The translations under genes and the position numbers were made by a program. Under the pieces are notes generated by a model that was not told the origin of the DNA, did not search any database, and saw nothing but the letters and a program-made list of their open reading frames with translations. Of a DNA stretch of 16,755 nucleotides, positions 1-8,161 are shown in pieces. This DNA is from Thermomicrobiales bacterium (GTDB lineage: Bacteria; Chloroflexota; Chloroflexia; Thermomicrobiales; UBA6265): assembly GCA_020847015.1 (NCBI GenBank), contig JADLCW010000154.1, forward strand, positions 1 through 16,755, read 5' to 3'. Every line of letters begins with the position of its first letter. Positions within the stretch are counted from its first letter, which is position 1.

Positions 1-63
1 AACGGGGTCGTCGAGATGGGCGTGGGTATCGATCCAGATGGTCTCGGAGGTCGGGGCGCTCAC
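1..63 (-). CDS. tatD: TatD-family metal-dependent hydrolase, N-terminal fragment
   Basis: Only the first 21 codons are in the window; the gene continues past position 1. Reading from a GTG at 63 the peptide begins MSAPTSETIW and then has IDTHAHLDD. The T-H-A-H-L-D signature near the N-terminus (His14, His16) is the first metal-binding motif of TatD-type deoxyribonucleases, members of the amidohydrolase superfamily. The GTG overlaps the glmS stop as GTGA (63..60), a layout typical of translational coupling, so the two genes are probably in one operon with glmS first. The family call rests on one motif plus its position. Another small amidohydrolase with the same HxH start is possible. Confidence 0.7.
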   Translation of the reverse strand, partial: MSAPTSETIWIDTHAHLDDPV

Positions 64-1826
64 TTCACCGTCACGCTCTTGGCCAGATTGCGCGGCCGGT
101 CCGGATCGTGACCGCGCAGCATGGCCACATGGTACCCCAGCAACTGGGCCGGCAGCGCGTTGACGATGGGAGCGGCGTCGCCCACGTCGGGAGTCGGCAG
201 ATGGATGTCGAACAGCGGGTCCGGTTCCGGTCCCACCCCGATCGTGAAGCCGCCCCGGCTTTTCAGCTCCATCGCGCCTGAGAGCACATCGGCCCGCGTT
301 TCATCGTTCGGCGCGTAGATGAGGCACGGCGTGCCCGGTTCGATCAGGGCGATGACGCCATGCTTCAATTCGCCGCTGGCGAACCCTTCCGCATGGATGT
401 AGCTGACCTCCTTGATCTTCAGCGCCGCCTCCAGCGCGGAGGGGTAGGCCAATCCGCGCCCGATGACGAACATGTGCCCGGCGTCGCGGATGCGCGCCGC
501 CGCCTCCCGCACCGGCGCGACCCGCTCCTCGCGCAGCATCTCGCGCAGCCCCTCGGCCGCGGTGCGAACGAGCCCCGCGCCGCGGGCGTAGTCGCCGGCG
601 GCAGCGTGCGCGGCCAGCAGCAGCGCCGCGACCTTGGCGGTGTAGGACTTGGTGGCCAGCACGCACTGCTCTGGCCCGGCGCCGAGATGCAGCCGCAGAT
701 CGACCATGCGATCCAGTGTGGAGCGCTTCACGTTGACGATAGCGGCCAGGCGCGCGCCGCCCGCGCGAGCGATCAGCGCGGCCTCGATGAGATCGGCCGT
801 CTCGCCGCTTTGCGAAAGCGCGATCACGAGATCGCCGCTGGCGACAAACGGCGCATGCGCCGCGAACTCGGCTCCGACCACGGTGTCCAGTCGCACGCCG
901 GCGATCCGCGCGAACAGATAGCGCCCGGTGAGGGCGGCGTTGGCCGCCGTGCCGCACCCCACCAGCGCGGTCGCGCGCGCTTCGGCGATCGCCTCCGCCA
1001 ACGCCTCGATCTCGGCGCGGCCGCGCTCCACGAGCCGCTCGATGACGGCCGGTTGCTCGGCGATCTCCTTGATCATGAAATGGGGATAGGCTCCCAGCGC
1101 GGCCTCGGCGACCGAGCAATCCAGCTCCGCCCAGCGCAGCGGCAGGGGATGCAGGGTGGCGGCGTCGAAGAGCGCGAGACCCTGGCGGGTCATCCGCAGC
1201 AATTGACCGTCCTCGAGATAGACGGCGCGGTCGGCATGGGGGCGCAACGCCAACGCGTCGGAGGCGATGAAGGCTCCGCTCGGTCCGACGCCAGCCACCA
1301 GCGGCGAAACCCGCTTGACGGCCGCCATCTCCCGGGTGCGGGCATCCATGACGACTACCGCATTCAACCCGCCGAGACGAGCGAACACCGCCGCCAGCGC
1401 CGCGCCCAGATCGCCGCCATCGAGGAGCGCTTCTTCCATCAGGTGGGCGACCACCTCGCTGTCGGTTTCGGAACGAAACCGGTGACCGCGACGGATCAGA
1501 CCGGAGCGCAGATCGCGATGGTTGTCGATGATGCCGTTGTGGATGACGGCGAGATGACCGGCGCAATCCAGGTGCGGGTGCGCGTTCGCGTCGGTGACGC
1601 CGCCGTGGGTGGCCCACCGGGTATGGCCGAATCCGATCTCGGCCGGAGCGAATTCGCCACCATCGCCATGCACCCGGCCGACGCGCTTGACGACGTCGAT
1701 GCCGCGGCCGCGCCCCAGCGCGACTCCCCAGGAGTCGTAGCCTCGATATTCCAACGTGCGTAATCCGCGCAGCAGATCGGACCCGAGATCGACCTGTTCC
1801 CCAACATACCCGAACACGCCGCACAT
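60..1826 (-). CDS. glmS: Glutamine--fructose-6-phosphate aminotransferase (isomerizing), GlmS
   Basis: This 588-aa cytoplasmic enzyme makes glucosamine-6-phosphate from fructose-6-phosphate and glutamine, the entry step to UDP-GlcNAc and peptidoglycan. The start at 1826 is chosen because the mature enzyme needs Cys as its first residue and the protein here begins MCGVFGYVG; AAGGAA lies just upstream. The class II glutamine amidotransferase domain covers about residues 2-230, with EYRGYDS, HTRWATHG (68-75), HNGIIDN (96-102) and TDSE. Two SIS sugar-isomerase domains follow, with GCGTAAN near 290 and SQSGET near 338-343 in the first, and ELKHG at 486-490 and the C-terminal NLAKSVTVK tail in the second. 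Length and order are normal for the family. Oddities are Trp in YDSWGVA and Ala294 where many homologues have Ser in CGTS. A longer upstream reading to 1922 would bury the catalytic Cys, so it is rejected. Confidence 0.97.
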   Translation of the reverse strand: MCGVFGYVGEQVDLGSDLLRGLRTLEYRGYDSWGVALGRGRGIDVVKRVGRVHGDGGEFAPAEIGFGHTRWATHGGVTDANAHPHLDCAGHLAVIHNGIIDNHRDLRSGLIRRGHRFRSETDSEVVAHLMEEALLDGGDLGAALAAVFARLGGLNAVVVMDARTREMAAVKRVSPLVAGVGPSGAFIASDALALRPHADRAVYLEDGQLLRMTRQGLALFDAATLHPLPLRWAELDCSVAEAALGAYPHFMIKEIAEQPAVIERLVERGRAEIEALAEAIAEARATALVGCGTAANAALTGRYLFARIAGVRLDTVVGAEFAAHAPFVASGDLVIALSQSGETADLIEAALIARAGGARLAAIVNVKRSTLDRMVDLRLHLGAGPEQCVLATKSYTAKVAALLLAAHAAAGDYARGAGLVRTAAEGLREMLREERVAPVREAAARIRDAGHMFVIGRGLAYPSALEAALKIKEVSYIHAEGFASGELKHGVIALIEPGTPCLIYAPNDETRADVLSGAMELKSRGGFTIGVGPEPDPLFDIHLPTPDVGDAAPIVNALPAQLLGYHVAMLRGHDPDRPRNLAKSVTVK

Positions 1827-2289
1827 GACGATTTCCTTCCCCGCGGCGAAGCGGACCCAGCCAGCCGAAACCGCATGGCGATCTCGACTGACGCTCCAGC
1901 CTGCCGAGGCGCACCCGCGCAAATCCGGAATGTCGAATTGAACGCGGTTGCTTGGGGGAGGAAGCGGCGCCCCGAATCAGGACGACCGAAGAATGCACGC
2001 TGGGCGGCGTTTGTCAGCAAGTCGCCTCGCTGGTTTGTGCCGCGTCATAACGACCGTGTGAGCCGGGAAGCCACCCGCCGAATGGTTCGATCGGCTTCCA
2101 CCTCGTCGACTCGTCGCCTCCGGACGAGCCCCGGCGCTACGTGATGTCGTCGCGTCCCCCGGCCCATCGGCCGCTGACGACGAGTATAGTCCCCGGTTGG
2201 CGGCCGGCACAATCGCACCCTGTCGCGCTGTCTATACTGCCGCGCGAAGGGCGGGCGCGCCGCCCGGGCGAGCGCGAAAGAGCGGGGGC
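1827..2289. other. 463-bp divergent intergenic region between glmS and purB
   Basis: No reading frame here has both a plausible start and recognisable protein features. The glmS Shine-Dalgarno (GGGAAGGAA on the minus strand) sits at the left end. The right end holds TATAGT (2185-2190) and TATACT (2233-2238), possible -10 boxes for purB. A GC-rich hairpin (GGGCGG 2249-2254 with CCGCCC 2260-2265, 5-nt loop) lies in the presumed purB leader. I could not identify a glmS promoter, a riboswitch or a repeat in the middle part. Confidence 0.5.
2233..2238 (+). promoter_or_regulatory. Possible -10 box of the purB-gcv operon
   Basis: TATACT stands 52 bases upstream of the purB ATG in otherwise very GC-rich DNA. 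No good TTGACA-like -35 is seen 16-18 bases upstream. The same TATACTGC octamer occurs ahead of der. An alternative -10 (TATAGT, 2185-2190) lies further upstream. Confidence 0.4.
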
Positions 2290-3630
2290 ATGATCGGCCG
2301 ATACACGCGACCCGAGATGGGCGCCATCTGGAGCGAGGCGGGCAAGATCGAACGCTGGTTGGCGGTGGAGATCGCCGTCGCCGCCGCATGGACGCGCCGG
2401 GGCCGCGTGCCGGAAGCGGCGATGGAGCGCATCCGGACCGCCACCTGCGATCTGGAGCGGATGCGCGACATCGAGCGCGAGGTCGACCACGACATGATCG
2501 CCTTCGTGCGGGCGACCGGCGAAAGCGTGGGCGATGCGGCGCGCTTCATCCATCTTGGGCTGACCAGCTCCGATGTGTTGGACACCGCGCTGGCGCTGCA
2601 ACTGCGCGATGCGGGCGACCTGCTCGATGGCGACCTCGTCCGGCTGACCGCGGTGGTGGCCCGCCAGGCGGTCGCCTACAAGCGGACGCCCACCATCGGC
2701 CGCACCCACGGCGTTCACGCCGAGCCGACCACGTTCGGTTTGAAACTGGCGGTGTGGTTCGACGAACTGCGTCGCCACCGCCGCCGGCTGGCATTGGCGC
2801 GTGAAGACATTGCGGTCGGCAAACTCTCCGGCGCGGTCGGCACCCACGCCCATGTGCCGCCGGATCTGGAAGATGAGGTATGCGCCGAACTGGGGCTGGC
2901 CGTCGCTCCCGCCTCCACCCAGATCGTCCAGCGCGACCGCCACGCGTTCTTCGTGGCGGTGCTGGCCGGCATCGGCGCGACGCTGGAGAAGTTCGCGGTC
3001 GAGATTCGCCACTTGCAGCGCACCGAGGTGCGCGAAGCGGAAGAACCATTCGATCCCGGCAACATGGGTTCCTCGGCGATGCCGCACAAGCGCAACCCGC
3101 ACGCCTCGGAGCGCATCACCGGGCTGGCTCGCTTGCTGCGCGGCTACACCATGCCCGCGTTCGAGGATGTCGCCCTGTGGCACGAGCGCGACATCAGTCA
3201 CTCGTCGGCGGAGCGGGTGTTCCTGCCCGACGCCTGCCTCGCGCTTGATTTCATGCTGGCCGAGACGACCGACATCATGGATCGGCTGGTGGTCTACCCG
3301 GAGCGGATGCTGGCCAACGTGAATCTGACGGGCGGACTCATCTACTCGCAACCGGTGATGCTGGCGCTGATCGACGCCGGCATGGATCGGCAGGCGGCGT
3401 ACCGGCTGGTGCAGCGCCACGCCCACGAAAGTTGGGAAGCAGGAACGAGTTTCCAGGCGGCGCTGGCGGCCGACCCCGCCGTGGTTGCGGCGCTGCCGCC
3501 GCGAAAACTGGCCGAATTGTTCGACCCGACGCCGCAACTGGCCCACATCGACGCGATCTTCGCCCGGCTCGGGCTGGGCGACGAGACGATGGCGGCGCCG
3601 CTGCAATCCGTGGCCGCGCCGGCCGATTGA
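2290..3630 (+). CDS. purB: Adenylosuccinate lyase PurB
   Basis: This 446-aa enzyme of the fumarase/aspartase superfamily acts twice in purine synthesis: it cleaves SAICAR to AICAR and adenylosuccinate to AMP, releasing fumarate each time. The start MIGRYTRPEM is the standard beginning of the family; an upstream in-frame reading to 2197 adds 31 residues with no family resemblance. Visible motifs are VDHDMI (His68), LTSSD (91-95), GRTHG with His140 as the expected general acid, THAHV, and the superfamily signature SSAMPHKRNP (261-270) carrying the catalytic Ser loop. Length is typical. It heads a run with gcvT, gcvH and gcvPA in the same direction, with a 58-bp gap to gcvT, which suggests joint expression of purine and one-carbon genes. 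Confidence 0.95.
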   Translation: MIGRYTRPEMGAIWSEAGKIERWLAVEIAVAAAWTRRGRVPEAAMERIRTATCDLERMRDIEREVDHDMIAFVRATGESVGDAARFIHLGLTSSDVLDTALALQLRDAGDLLDGDLVRLTAVVARQAVAYKRTPTIGRTHGVHAEPTTFGLKLAVWFDELRRHRRRLALAREDIAVGKLSGAVGTHAHVPPDLEDEVCAELGLAVAPASTQIVQRDRHAFFVAVLAGIGATLEKFAVEIRHLQRTEVREAEEPFDPGNMGSSAMPHKRNPHASERITGLARLLRGYTMPAFEDVALWHERDISHSSAERVFLPDACLALDFMLAETTDIMDRLVVYPERMLANVNLTGGLIYSQPVMLALIDAGMDRQAAYRLVQRHAHESWEAGTSFQAALAADPAVVAALPPRKLAELFDPTPQLAHIDAIFARLGLGDETMAAPLQSVAAPAD

Positions 3631-3650
3631 CGCCGCTCCGACGCCCGTTC

Positions 3651-3689
3651 ATGATTTCGGAACCGACCGCAGAGGAGGACCTCGTCTGA
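3651..3689 (+). promoter_or_regulatory. Possible 12-codon leader ORF overlapping the gcvT start
   Basis: An ATG at 3651 opens a short frame, MISEPTAEEDLV, whose stop overlaps the gcvT start as TGATG (3687-3691). The frame covers the gcvT Shine-Dalgarno (AGAGGAGG, 3671-3678). It has no visible ribosome binding site of its own and contains no glycine codons, so a glycine-sensing attenuator is not suggested. It may be chance. Confidence 0.2.
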
Positions 3690-4843
3690 TGAGTGAATCG
3701 ACCGAGACCGCACTGCGCCAGACCCCGCTCGTCGAGCGCCACCGGCGGCTCGGAGCGCGGCTGGTTCCGTTCGCCGGCTGGCTGATGCCGGTGCAGTATG
3801 CCTCCATTCTGGAGGAGCACCGCGCCGTCCGCGCGGCGGCCGGATTGTTCGATCTGACCCACATGGGCGAAGTGGAGGTGACCGGGTCGGGCGCGTTGTC
3901 GTTCCTGCAGGAGGTCGCCTCCAACGACATCTCCCGACTGGAGCCGGGCGCCGCGATCTACGCGCTGCTGACGAACCCGCAGGGCGGCGTCATCGACGAC
4001 ATCATCGTCTACCGCTACCCCGATCGCGACGCCTACCTGATCGTGGTCAACGCCGCCAATCGCGACAAGGATGTGGACTGGCTGCAGACGCGTCGCGCGC
4101 TCCAGCCCGAGCGCGACGTGACGGTGGAGGACATCTCGGATCGCACCGGCATGGTCGCCATTCAGGGACCGCAGGCCGTCGCCATCGCGGCGCGGCTGAC
4201 CGACGCCGATTTGAGCGCGATCGCCCCGTTTCACTGGGCGCGGGCCATCGTCGCCGGCGTGCCGGCGCTAGTGGCGCGCACCGGCTACACCGGCGAAGAC
4301 GGCTTCGAGTTCTTCACCCCCATCGAGCGCATCGCCGACGTGTGGGATGCGCTGCTGGGCGAGGGGCAGAGCGAAGGACTGGTCCCGGTCGGGCTGGGGG
4401 CGCGCGACACATTGCGCCTGGAAGCGCGAATGCCGCTGTACGGCAACGAATTGTCGGACACGATTGGACCGCTGGAGGCGGGGCTGGGTTGGGCGGTGGC
4501 GCTGGACAAGGGCGACTTCATCGGGCGCGCGGCGATCGCCGCCATGAAGGAGCAGGGCGCGCCGCGGCGGCTGGTCGGCTTCAAGCTGGTGGGCCGCTCC
4601 GGGTCCCCCCGGCACGGCTACCCGGTGATGGCGGAGGGTCGCCCGGTCGGGGAGGTGACGAGCGGCGCATTCTCCCCTACGCTTGGGGAGAACATCGGGC
4701 TCGCGCTGATCGAGCGGGGCGCGGCGGGCGTCGGTAAACCGCTGGATATCATCGTGCGGGGCAAGGCGGCGCCGGCAGTGCAGGTGAAGTTGCCATTCTA
4801 TCGGCGGGAGCACCCTGCCGGCGCGGGCAATCAGTCGGCTTAG
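3689..4843 (+). CDS. gcvT: Glycine cleavage system T protein (aminomethyltransferase)
   Basis: This 384-aa protein takes the aminomethyl group held on the lipoyl arm of GcvH and, with tetrahydrofolate, yields 5,10-methylene-THF and ammonia. The ATG at 3689 follows AGAGGAGG at 3671-3678. Family motifs in order are LVPFAGWLMPVQY, DLTHMGEVEVTG (55-66), SNDISRL, and NPQGGVIDDIIVY (96-108), whose Asp pair includes the expected catalytic Asp. Further on come AIQGPQA, RTGYTGEDGFEFF, GARDTLRLEA and PLEAGLGWAV. Length is slightly above the common 360-370 aa. It is followed 18 bp later by gcvH, as is usual in gcv operons. Confidence 0.96.
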   Translation: MSESTETALRQTPLVERHRRLGARLVPFAGWLMPVQYASILEEHRAVRAAAGLFDLTHMGEVEVTGSGALSFLQEVASNDISRLEPGAAIYALLTNPQGGVIDDIIVYRYPDRDAYLIVVNAANRDKDVDWLQTRRALQPERDVTVEDISDRTGMVAIQGPQAVAIAARLTDADLSAIAPFHWARAIVAGVPALVARTGYTGEDGFEFFTPIERIADVWDALLGEGQSEGLVPVGLGARDTLRLEARMPLYGNELSDTIGPLEAGLGWAVALDKGDFIGRAAIAAMKEQGAPRRLVGFKLVGRSGSPRHGYPVMAEGRPVGEVTSGAFSPTLGENIGLALIERGAAGVGKPLDIIVRGKAAPAVQVKLPFYRREHPAGAGNQSA

Positions 4844-4861
4844 GCGGGAAGAGGGCAAGCA

Positions 4862-5248
4862 ATGGCGTCTCCGGCGGATCTGAAGTACACGCGCACCCAC
4901 GAGTGGGTGCGGCGCGATGGCGACACGGTCACGATTGGCATCACCGATCACGCCCAGGGTGAACTCGGCGACATCACCTACGTGGAGCTGCCCGAGGTCG
5001 GCACCGAGGTGGCGGCCACGCAGCCGATGGGCATCATCGAATCAGTCAAGGCGGCCACCGATCTCTACGCGCCGGTCAACGGCGAAGTGGTCGCGGTCAA
5101 CGACAAGGCGGTCGAAACGCCGGAGTTGCTCAACTCCGAGCCGTTTGGCGATGCCTGGCTGGTGAAGGTGCGGTTGCAAAACCCCGACCAGGTGGCGGAG
5201 CTGATGCCGGCGACCGAGTACGACGCCTTCGCCGAGCACGGAGCGTAG
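4862..5248 (+). CDS. gcvH: Glycine cleavage system H protein (lipoyl carrier)
   Basis: This 128-aa carrier shuttles the aminomethyl intermediate between the P, T and L proteins on a lipoyl-lysine arm. The sequence opens with YTRTHEWV (9-16) and has the lipoylation motif GIIESVKAATDLYAP, placing the modified Lys at residue 63. The C-terminal half has NGEVVAVN, LLNSEPFGDAWLVKV and a normal end. A purine-rich stretch (GGGAAGAGGG) precedes the ATG. Stop to the next gene is 63 bp, and this gap repeats 12 bases of the gcvH 3' end. Confidence 0.97.
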   Translation: MASPADLKYTRTHEWVRRDGDTVTIGITDHAQGELGDITYVELPEVGTEVAATQPMGIIESVKAATDLYAPVNGEVVAVNDKAVETPELLNSEPFGDAWLVKVRLQNPDQVAELMPATEYDAFAEHGA

Positions 5249-5311
5249 CGATCCAGTCCGGCGGCGCGACCGACGAATCCGGGCGCCGCGGCCGACGAGC
5301 ACGGAGCGACG

Positions 5312-6655
5312 ATGACCTTCAACCCGCATACCGCCGAGGATCGCGCCGAGATGTTGGCCGCGATCGGCGTCGATGCCGCGACCGACCTGTTTGCGGATGT
5401 GCCGGAGGCGGTCCGGTTCCCGCAGTTGCATCTGCCGCGCGCCCTGACCGAGATGGAAGCCGCCGCTCGCCTGCAGGCGCTGGCGGCGCGCGATCTGGCG
5501 CCGGAACCGGGGCAGACGTTCCTCGGGGCCGGTTCCTATCAACACTATATTCCGGCCGCGGTCGGGCAGATCGTCTCCCGCGGCGAGTTCTACACCGCCT
5601 ACACTCCGTACCAGCCGGAAGTCGCCCAAGGCACCCTGCAGACCATCTATGAGTTCCAGAGCATGATCGCCGCGCTGTTCGGCATGGAGGTCGCCAATGC
5701 CTCCATGTACGACGGAGCCACGGCGCTGGCCGAGGGCGCGCTGATCTCGGTGTCGCTGCCGCGCAAGCGCACCCGCATCGTCGTGGCTGGCTCCGTTCAT
5801 CCGCACTACCGCGAGGTGATGCGGACCTATCTGGAGGGGCTGCCGATCGACCTGGTCGAGCTGCCGCTGCCGACGAACGGCTTCACCACCGCGGTCGACG
5901 ACGTGCGCGACGCTCTGGGCGACGATCTGGCCTGTCTCGTCGTGCAATATCCCAACTTTTTCGGCGGCATCGAGGATGTGGCGGCGCTGGCCGACGCGGC
6001 GCATGCCGCCGGCGGCGCGCTGGTCGTCTCCACCTACCCCGTACCGCTGGGGTTGCTGAAACCGCCGGGCGAATTGGGAGCCGATGTCGTGGCGGCCGAA
6101 GGCCAGGCGCTGGGCATTCCCCAGAGCTACGGCGGACCCTATGTCGGGTTGTTGGCCACGCGCCAGAAGTTCGTTCGCCAGTTGCCGGGTCGGCTGGCCG
6201 GACTCACGCAGGACACCGAGGGCAAGCGCGGCTTCGTGCTGACGTTGCAGACGCGCGAGCAGCATATTCGCCGCGAGAAGGCGACCAGCAATATCTGCAC
6301 CAACCAGGGGCTGATGGCGACGGCGGCGACGGTCTACATGGCGACGGTCGGACCGCAGGGATTCCGCGAGGTGGCGCTGCGCTGTCATCAGAACGCGCAC
6401 TATCTGGCCGACCGCATCGCGCAGCGTGACGGCTACTCCCTGCCGCTGGCGAGTCCGTTCTTCCACGAGTTCGTGGTGAACGCGCCCGTGCCGGCAGCGG
6501 AGGTGAACGAGCGGCTGCTGGAGGCCGGGATGATCGGCGGGCTCGATCTGGGACGCTTCGATCCGACGCTCGATCGTTCGCTGCTGGTCTGCACGACGGA
6601 GCTGCAGCAGCGCGCCGATCTCGACCGCTTCGTGGAGGCGTTGCCGCAGGGGTGA
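5312..6655 (+). CDS. gcvPA: Glycine dehydrogenase (decarboxylating) subunit 1, GcvPA
   Basis: This 447-aa protein matches the N-terminal half of the glycine decarboxylase P protein, used by organisms with a split alpha2beta2-type enzyme that decarboxylates glycine and passes the aminomethyl group to GcvH. Typical motifs are FLGAGSYQHYIP (70-81), YTAYTPYQPE (94-103), GTLQTIYEFQ, ASMYDGATALAE (130-141), QSYGGPYVGL (271-280) and SNICTNQ (326-332). The PLP-binding lysine is carried by the partner subunit GcvPB, which is not present downstream; der follows instead. The ATG at 5312 has GGAG at 5303-5306. The frame is intact to a TGA at 6653-6655, so this is not a decayed copy. Confidence 0.95.
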   Translation: MTFNPHTAEDRAEMLAAIGVDAATDLFADVPEAVRFPQLHLPRALTEMEAAARLQALAARDLAPEPGQTFLGAGSYQHYIPAAVGQIVSRGEFYTAYTPYQPEVAQGTLQTIYEFQSMIAALFGMEVANASMYDGATALAEGALISVSLPRKRTRIVVAGSVHPHYREVMRTYLEGLPIDLVELPLPTNGFTTAVDDVRDALGDDLACLVVQYPNFFGGIEDVAALADAAHAAGGALVVSTYPVPLGLLKPPGELGADVVAAEGQALGIPQSYGGPYVGLLATRQKFVRQLPGRLAGLTQDTEGKRGFVLTLQTREQHIRREKATSNICTNQGLMATAATVYMATVGPQGFREVALRCHQNAHYLADRIAQRDGYSLPLASPFFHEFVVNAPVPAAEVNERLLEAGMIGGLDLGRFDPTLDRSLLVCTTELQQRADLDRFVEALPQG

Positions 6656-6688
6656 TGCGGCGGCCGGGAGCCGATCGAGACAACCGGC

Positions 6689-6694
6689 TATACT
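6689..6694 (+). promoter_or_regulatory. Possible -10 box upstream of der
   Basis: TATACT followed by GC lies 34 bases after the gcvPA stop and 129 bases before the der start. It matches the purB box in eight bases. No convincing -35 element is seen. If real, der-plsY forms a separate transcription unit with a long leader. Confidence 0.35.
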
Positions 6695-6822
6695 GCACTG
6701 TCACTGAGGTCGTCGCCCCGTCTCGCGCGGTCAATCAGCGAGCCGAGGCGACGGCGCGTTCATTGTGTCATCGCCGGGGCCGGCCGTTTCGTCGCCGCAG
6801 CCCGTTCGCATGCGGAGCCACC

Positions 6823-8160
6823 GTGGCCAAGCCCATCGTCGCCCTCGTCGGTCGCCCCAACGTCGGCAAATCCACCCTGTTCAATCGACTGGTCGGCGAA
6901 CGCCGCGCCATCGTGGAAGATATCCCCGGCACCACCCGGGACCGCCTCTACGGCACCGCCGACTGGGGCGGGCTGGAATTCACGGTCGTCGACACCGGCG
7001 GCTTGCAGCACGAGCGCGAGATCGCAACCGAATCGCTCGATGAAATCGCGCGCGACACCCGCAACCAGGCGCAGGCGGCCATCGAAGAAGCCGACGTCGT
7101 CATCCTGCTGGTGGACGCCAAACACGGTTTGACGGCGGGCGACCACGAAGTCGCCGACATGCTGCGCCGCGCCGACAAGGCGACGATCCTGGCCGCGAAC
7201 AAGGCCGAAAGTCCCAACCGGCGCGAGAGCGTGTTCGAATTCTACGAGCTGGGGCTGGGCGAACCGATCGCCATTTCCGCCTACCACGGCACCGGCACCG
7301 GCGATCTGCTGGATCGCGTGGTCGAGGCGCTGCCCGAGGCGGAAGAGGAACTGGAGCACGAAGGCCCGGCCATCGCGCTGGTCGGGCGCCCCAATGTCGG
7401 CAAGAGTCGCCTGCTCAACGCGCTGATGGGGCAGGAGCGCTCCATCGTCAGCGATGTGCCGGGGACCACGCGCGACAGTCTCGACACCCAGCTCATCTGG
7501 GCGGGGCAACCGCTGACGCTGATCGACACCGCCGGCATTCGCCGCCGGGGTCGCATCGAACGCGGCATCGAGCAGTTCAGCGTGATCCGCTCCATGCGGG
7601 CCATCGACCGCAGCGATGTGGTGTTGCTGCTGATCGACGCCACCGAAGGGTTCACCGCCCAGGATCTGCACATCGCGGGCTACGTCGAAGAACAGAAGAA
7701 GGGGCTCGTCGTCGTCGTCAACAAGTGGGATCTGATCGAAAAAGATGCGAAAACGATGGACGAGTATCGAGCGAAGGCGCGCGAGGCGCTCGATTTCGTG
7801 CCCTATGCGCCGCTGGTGTTCGTTTCCGCCAAGTTCGGGCAGCGGGTTCACCAGGTGCTCGACACGGCGCTGTTGGTCGTGGGTGAGCGCGACAAGCGGG
7901 TGCCGACCGCGGCGCTGAACAAGGTGCTGCGCGAGGCGGTGGCGGCGCACCCGCCGCCGAGCAGACCCGGCAAGTGGCTGAAGTTCTATTACGCCACGCA
8001 GGCGGATGTCGCTCCGCCGACCTTTTTGTTTTTCTGCAACGATCCGGCGCAGATTCACTTCTCGTATCGGCGCTACCTGGAAAACAAGCTGCGCGACGCC
8101 TTCAGTTTTACCGGCGCCCCCATGCGCCTGAGCTTCCGCGGCCGCGAGGAAGGCCGCTGA
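6823..8160 (+). CDS. der: Ribosome-assembly GTPase Der (EngA)
   Basis: This 445-aa double-GTPase is required for 50S subunit maturation. Two G domains are visible. The first has GRPNVGKS (10-17), PGTTRD, DTGG (57-60) and NKAE (126-129); the second has GRPNVGKS (188-195), DTAG (235-238), NKWD (300-303) and SAK (335-337). A KH-like C-terminal domain ends with the usual basic tail after MRLSFRGRE. The start is the GTG at 6823, preceded by GGAG (6814-6817) and giving MAKPIVALVG, the normal family N-terminus; the open frame reaching back to 6652 adds unrelated residues. In the first domain the guanine-specificity motif NKxD reads NKAE. plsY follows with a single base between stop and start. Confidence 0.96.
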   Translation: MAKPIVALVGRPNVGKSTLFNRLVGERRAIVEDIPGTTRDRLYGTADWGGLEFTVVDTGGLQHEREIATESLDEIARDTRNQAQAAIEEADVVILLVDAKHGLTAGDHEVADMLRRADKATILAANKAESPNRRESVFEFYELGLGEPIAISAYHGTGTGDLLDRVVEALPEAEEELEHEGPAIALVGRPNVGKSRLLNALMGQERSIVSDVPGTTRDSLDTQLIWAGQPLTLIDTAGIRRRGRIERGIEQFSVIRSMRAIDRSDVVLLLIDATEGFTAQDLHIAGYVEEQKKGLVVVVNKWDLIEKDAKTMDEYRAKAREALDFVPYAPLVFVSAKFGQRVHQVLDTALLVVGERDKRVPTAALNKVLREAVAAHPPPSRPGKWLKFYYATQADVAPPTFLFFCNDPAQIHFSYRRYLENKLRDAFSFTGAPMRLSFRGREEGR

Positions 8161-8161
8161 G

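Noticed and set aside
1827..2289. Possible glmS ribozyme or other structured RNA in the glmS-purB gap
   Set aside because: The glmS leader shows no recognisable ribozyme core; only one small GC hairpin near purB was found.
2137..3606. A 489-codon minus-strand open frame across purB
   Set aside because: It mirrors purB codon structure in GC-rich DNA, is rich in Arg/Gln/His, and shows no family motif. The similar long frames opposite glmS (360-1763), gcvPA (5042-6466), der (6760-8199), fbpB (12813-14345) and fbpA (14470-15573) were rejected for the same reason.
3631..3688. Possible glycine riboswitch ahead of gcvT
   Set aside because: The 58-bp gap is too short for the glycine aptamer and shows no matching hairpin pattern.
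6652..6822. N-terminal extension of Der overlapping the gcvPA stop
   Set aside because: The extra 57 residues have no family resemblance, while the GTG at 6823 has a Shine-Dalgarno and gives the standard N-terminus.
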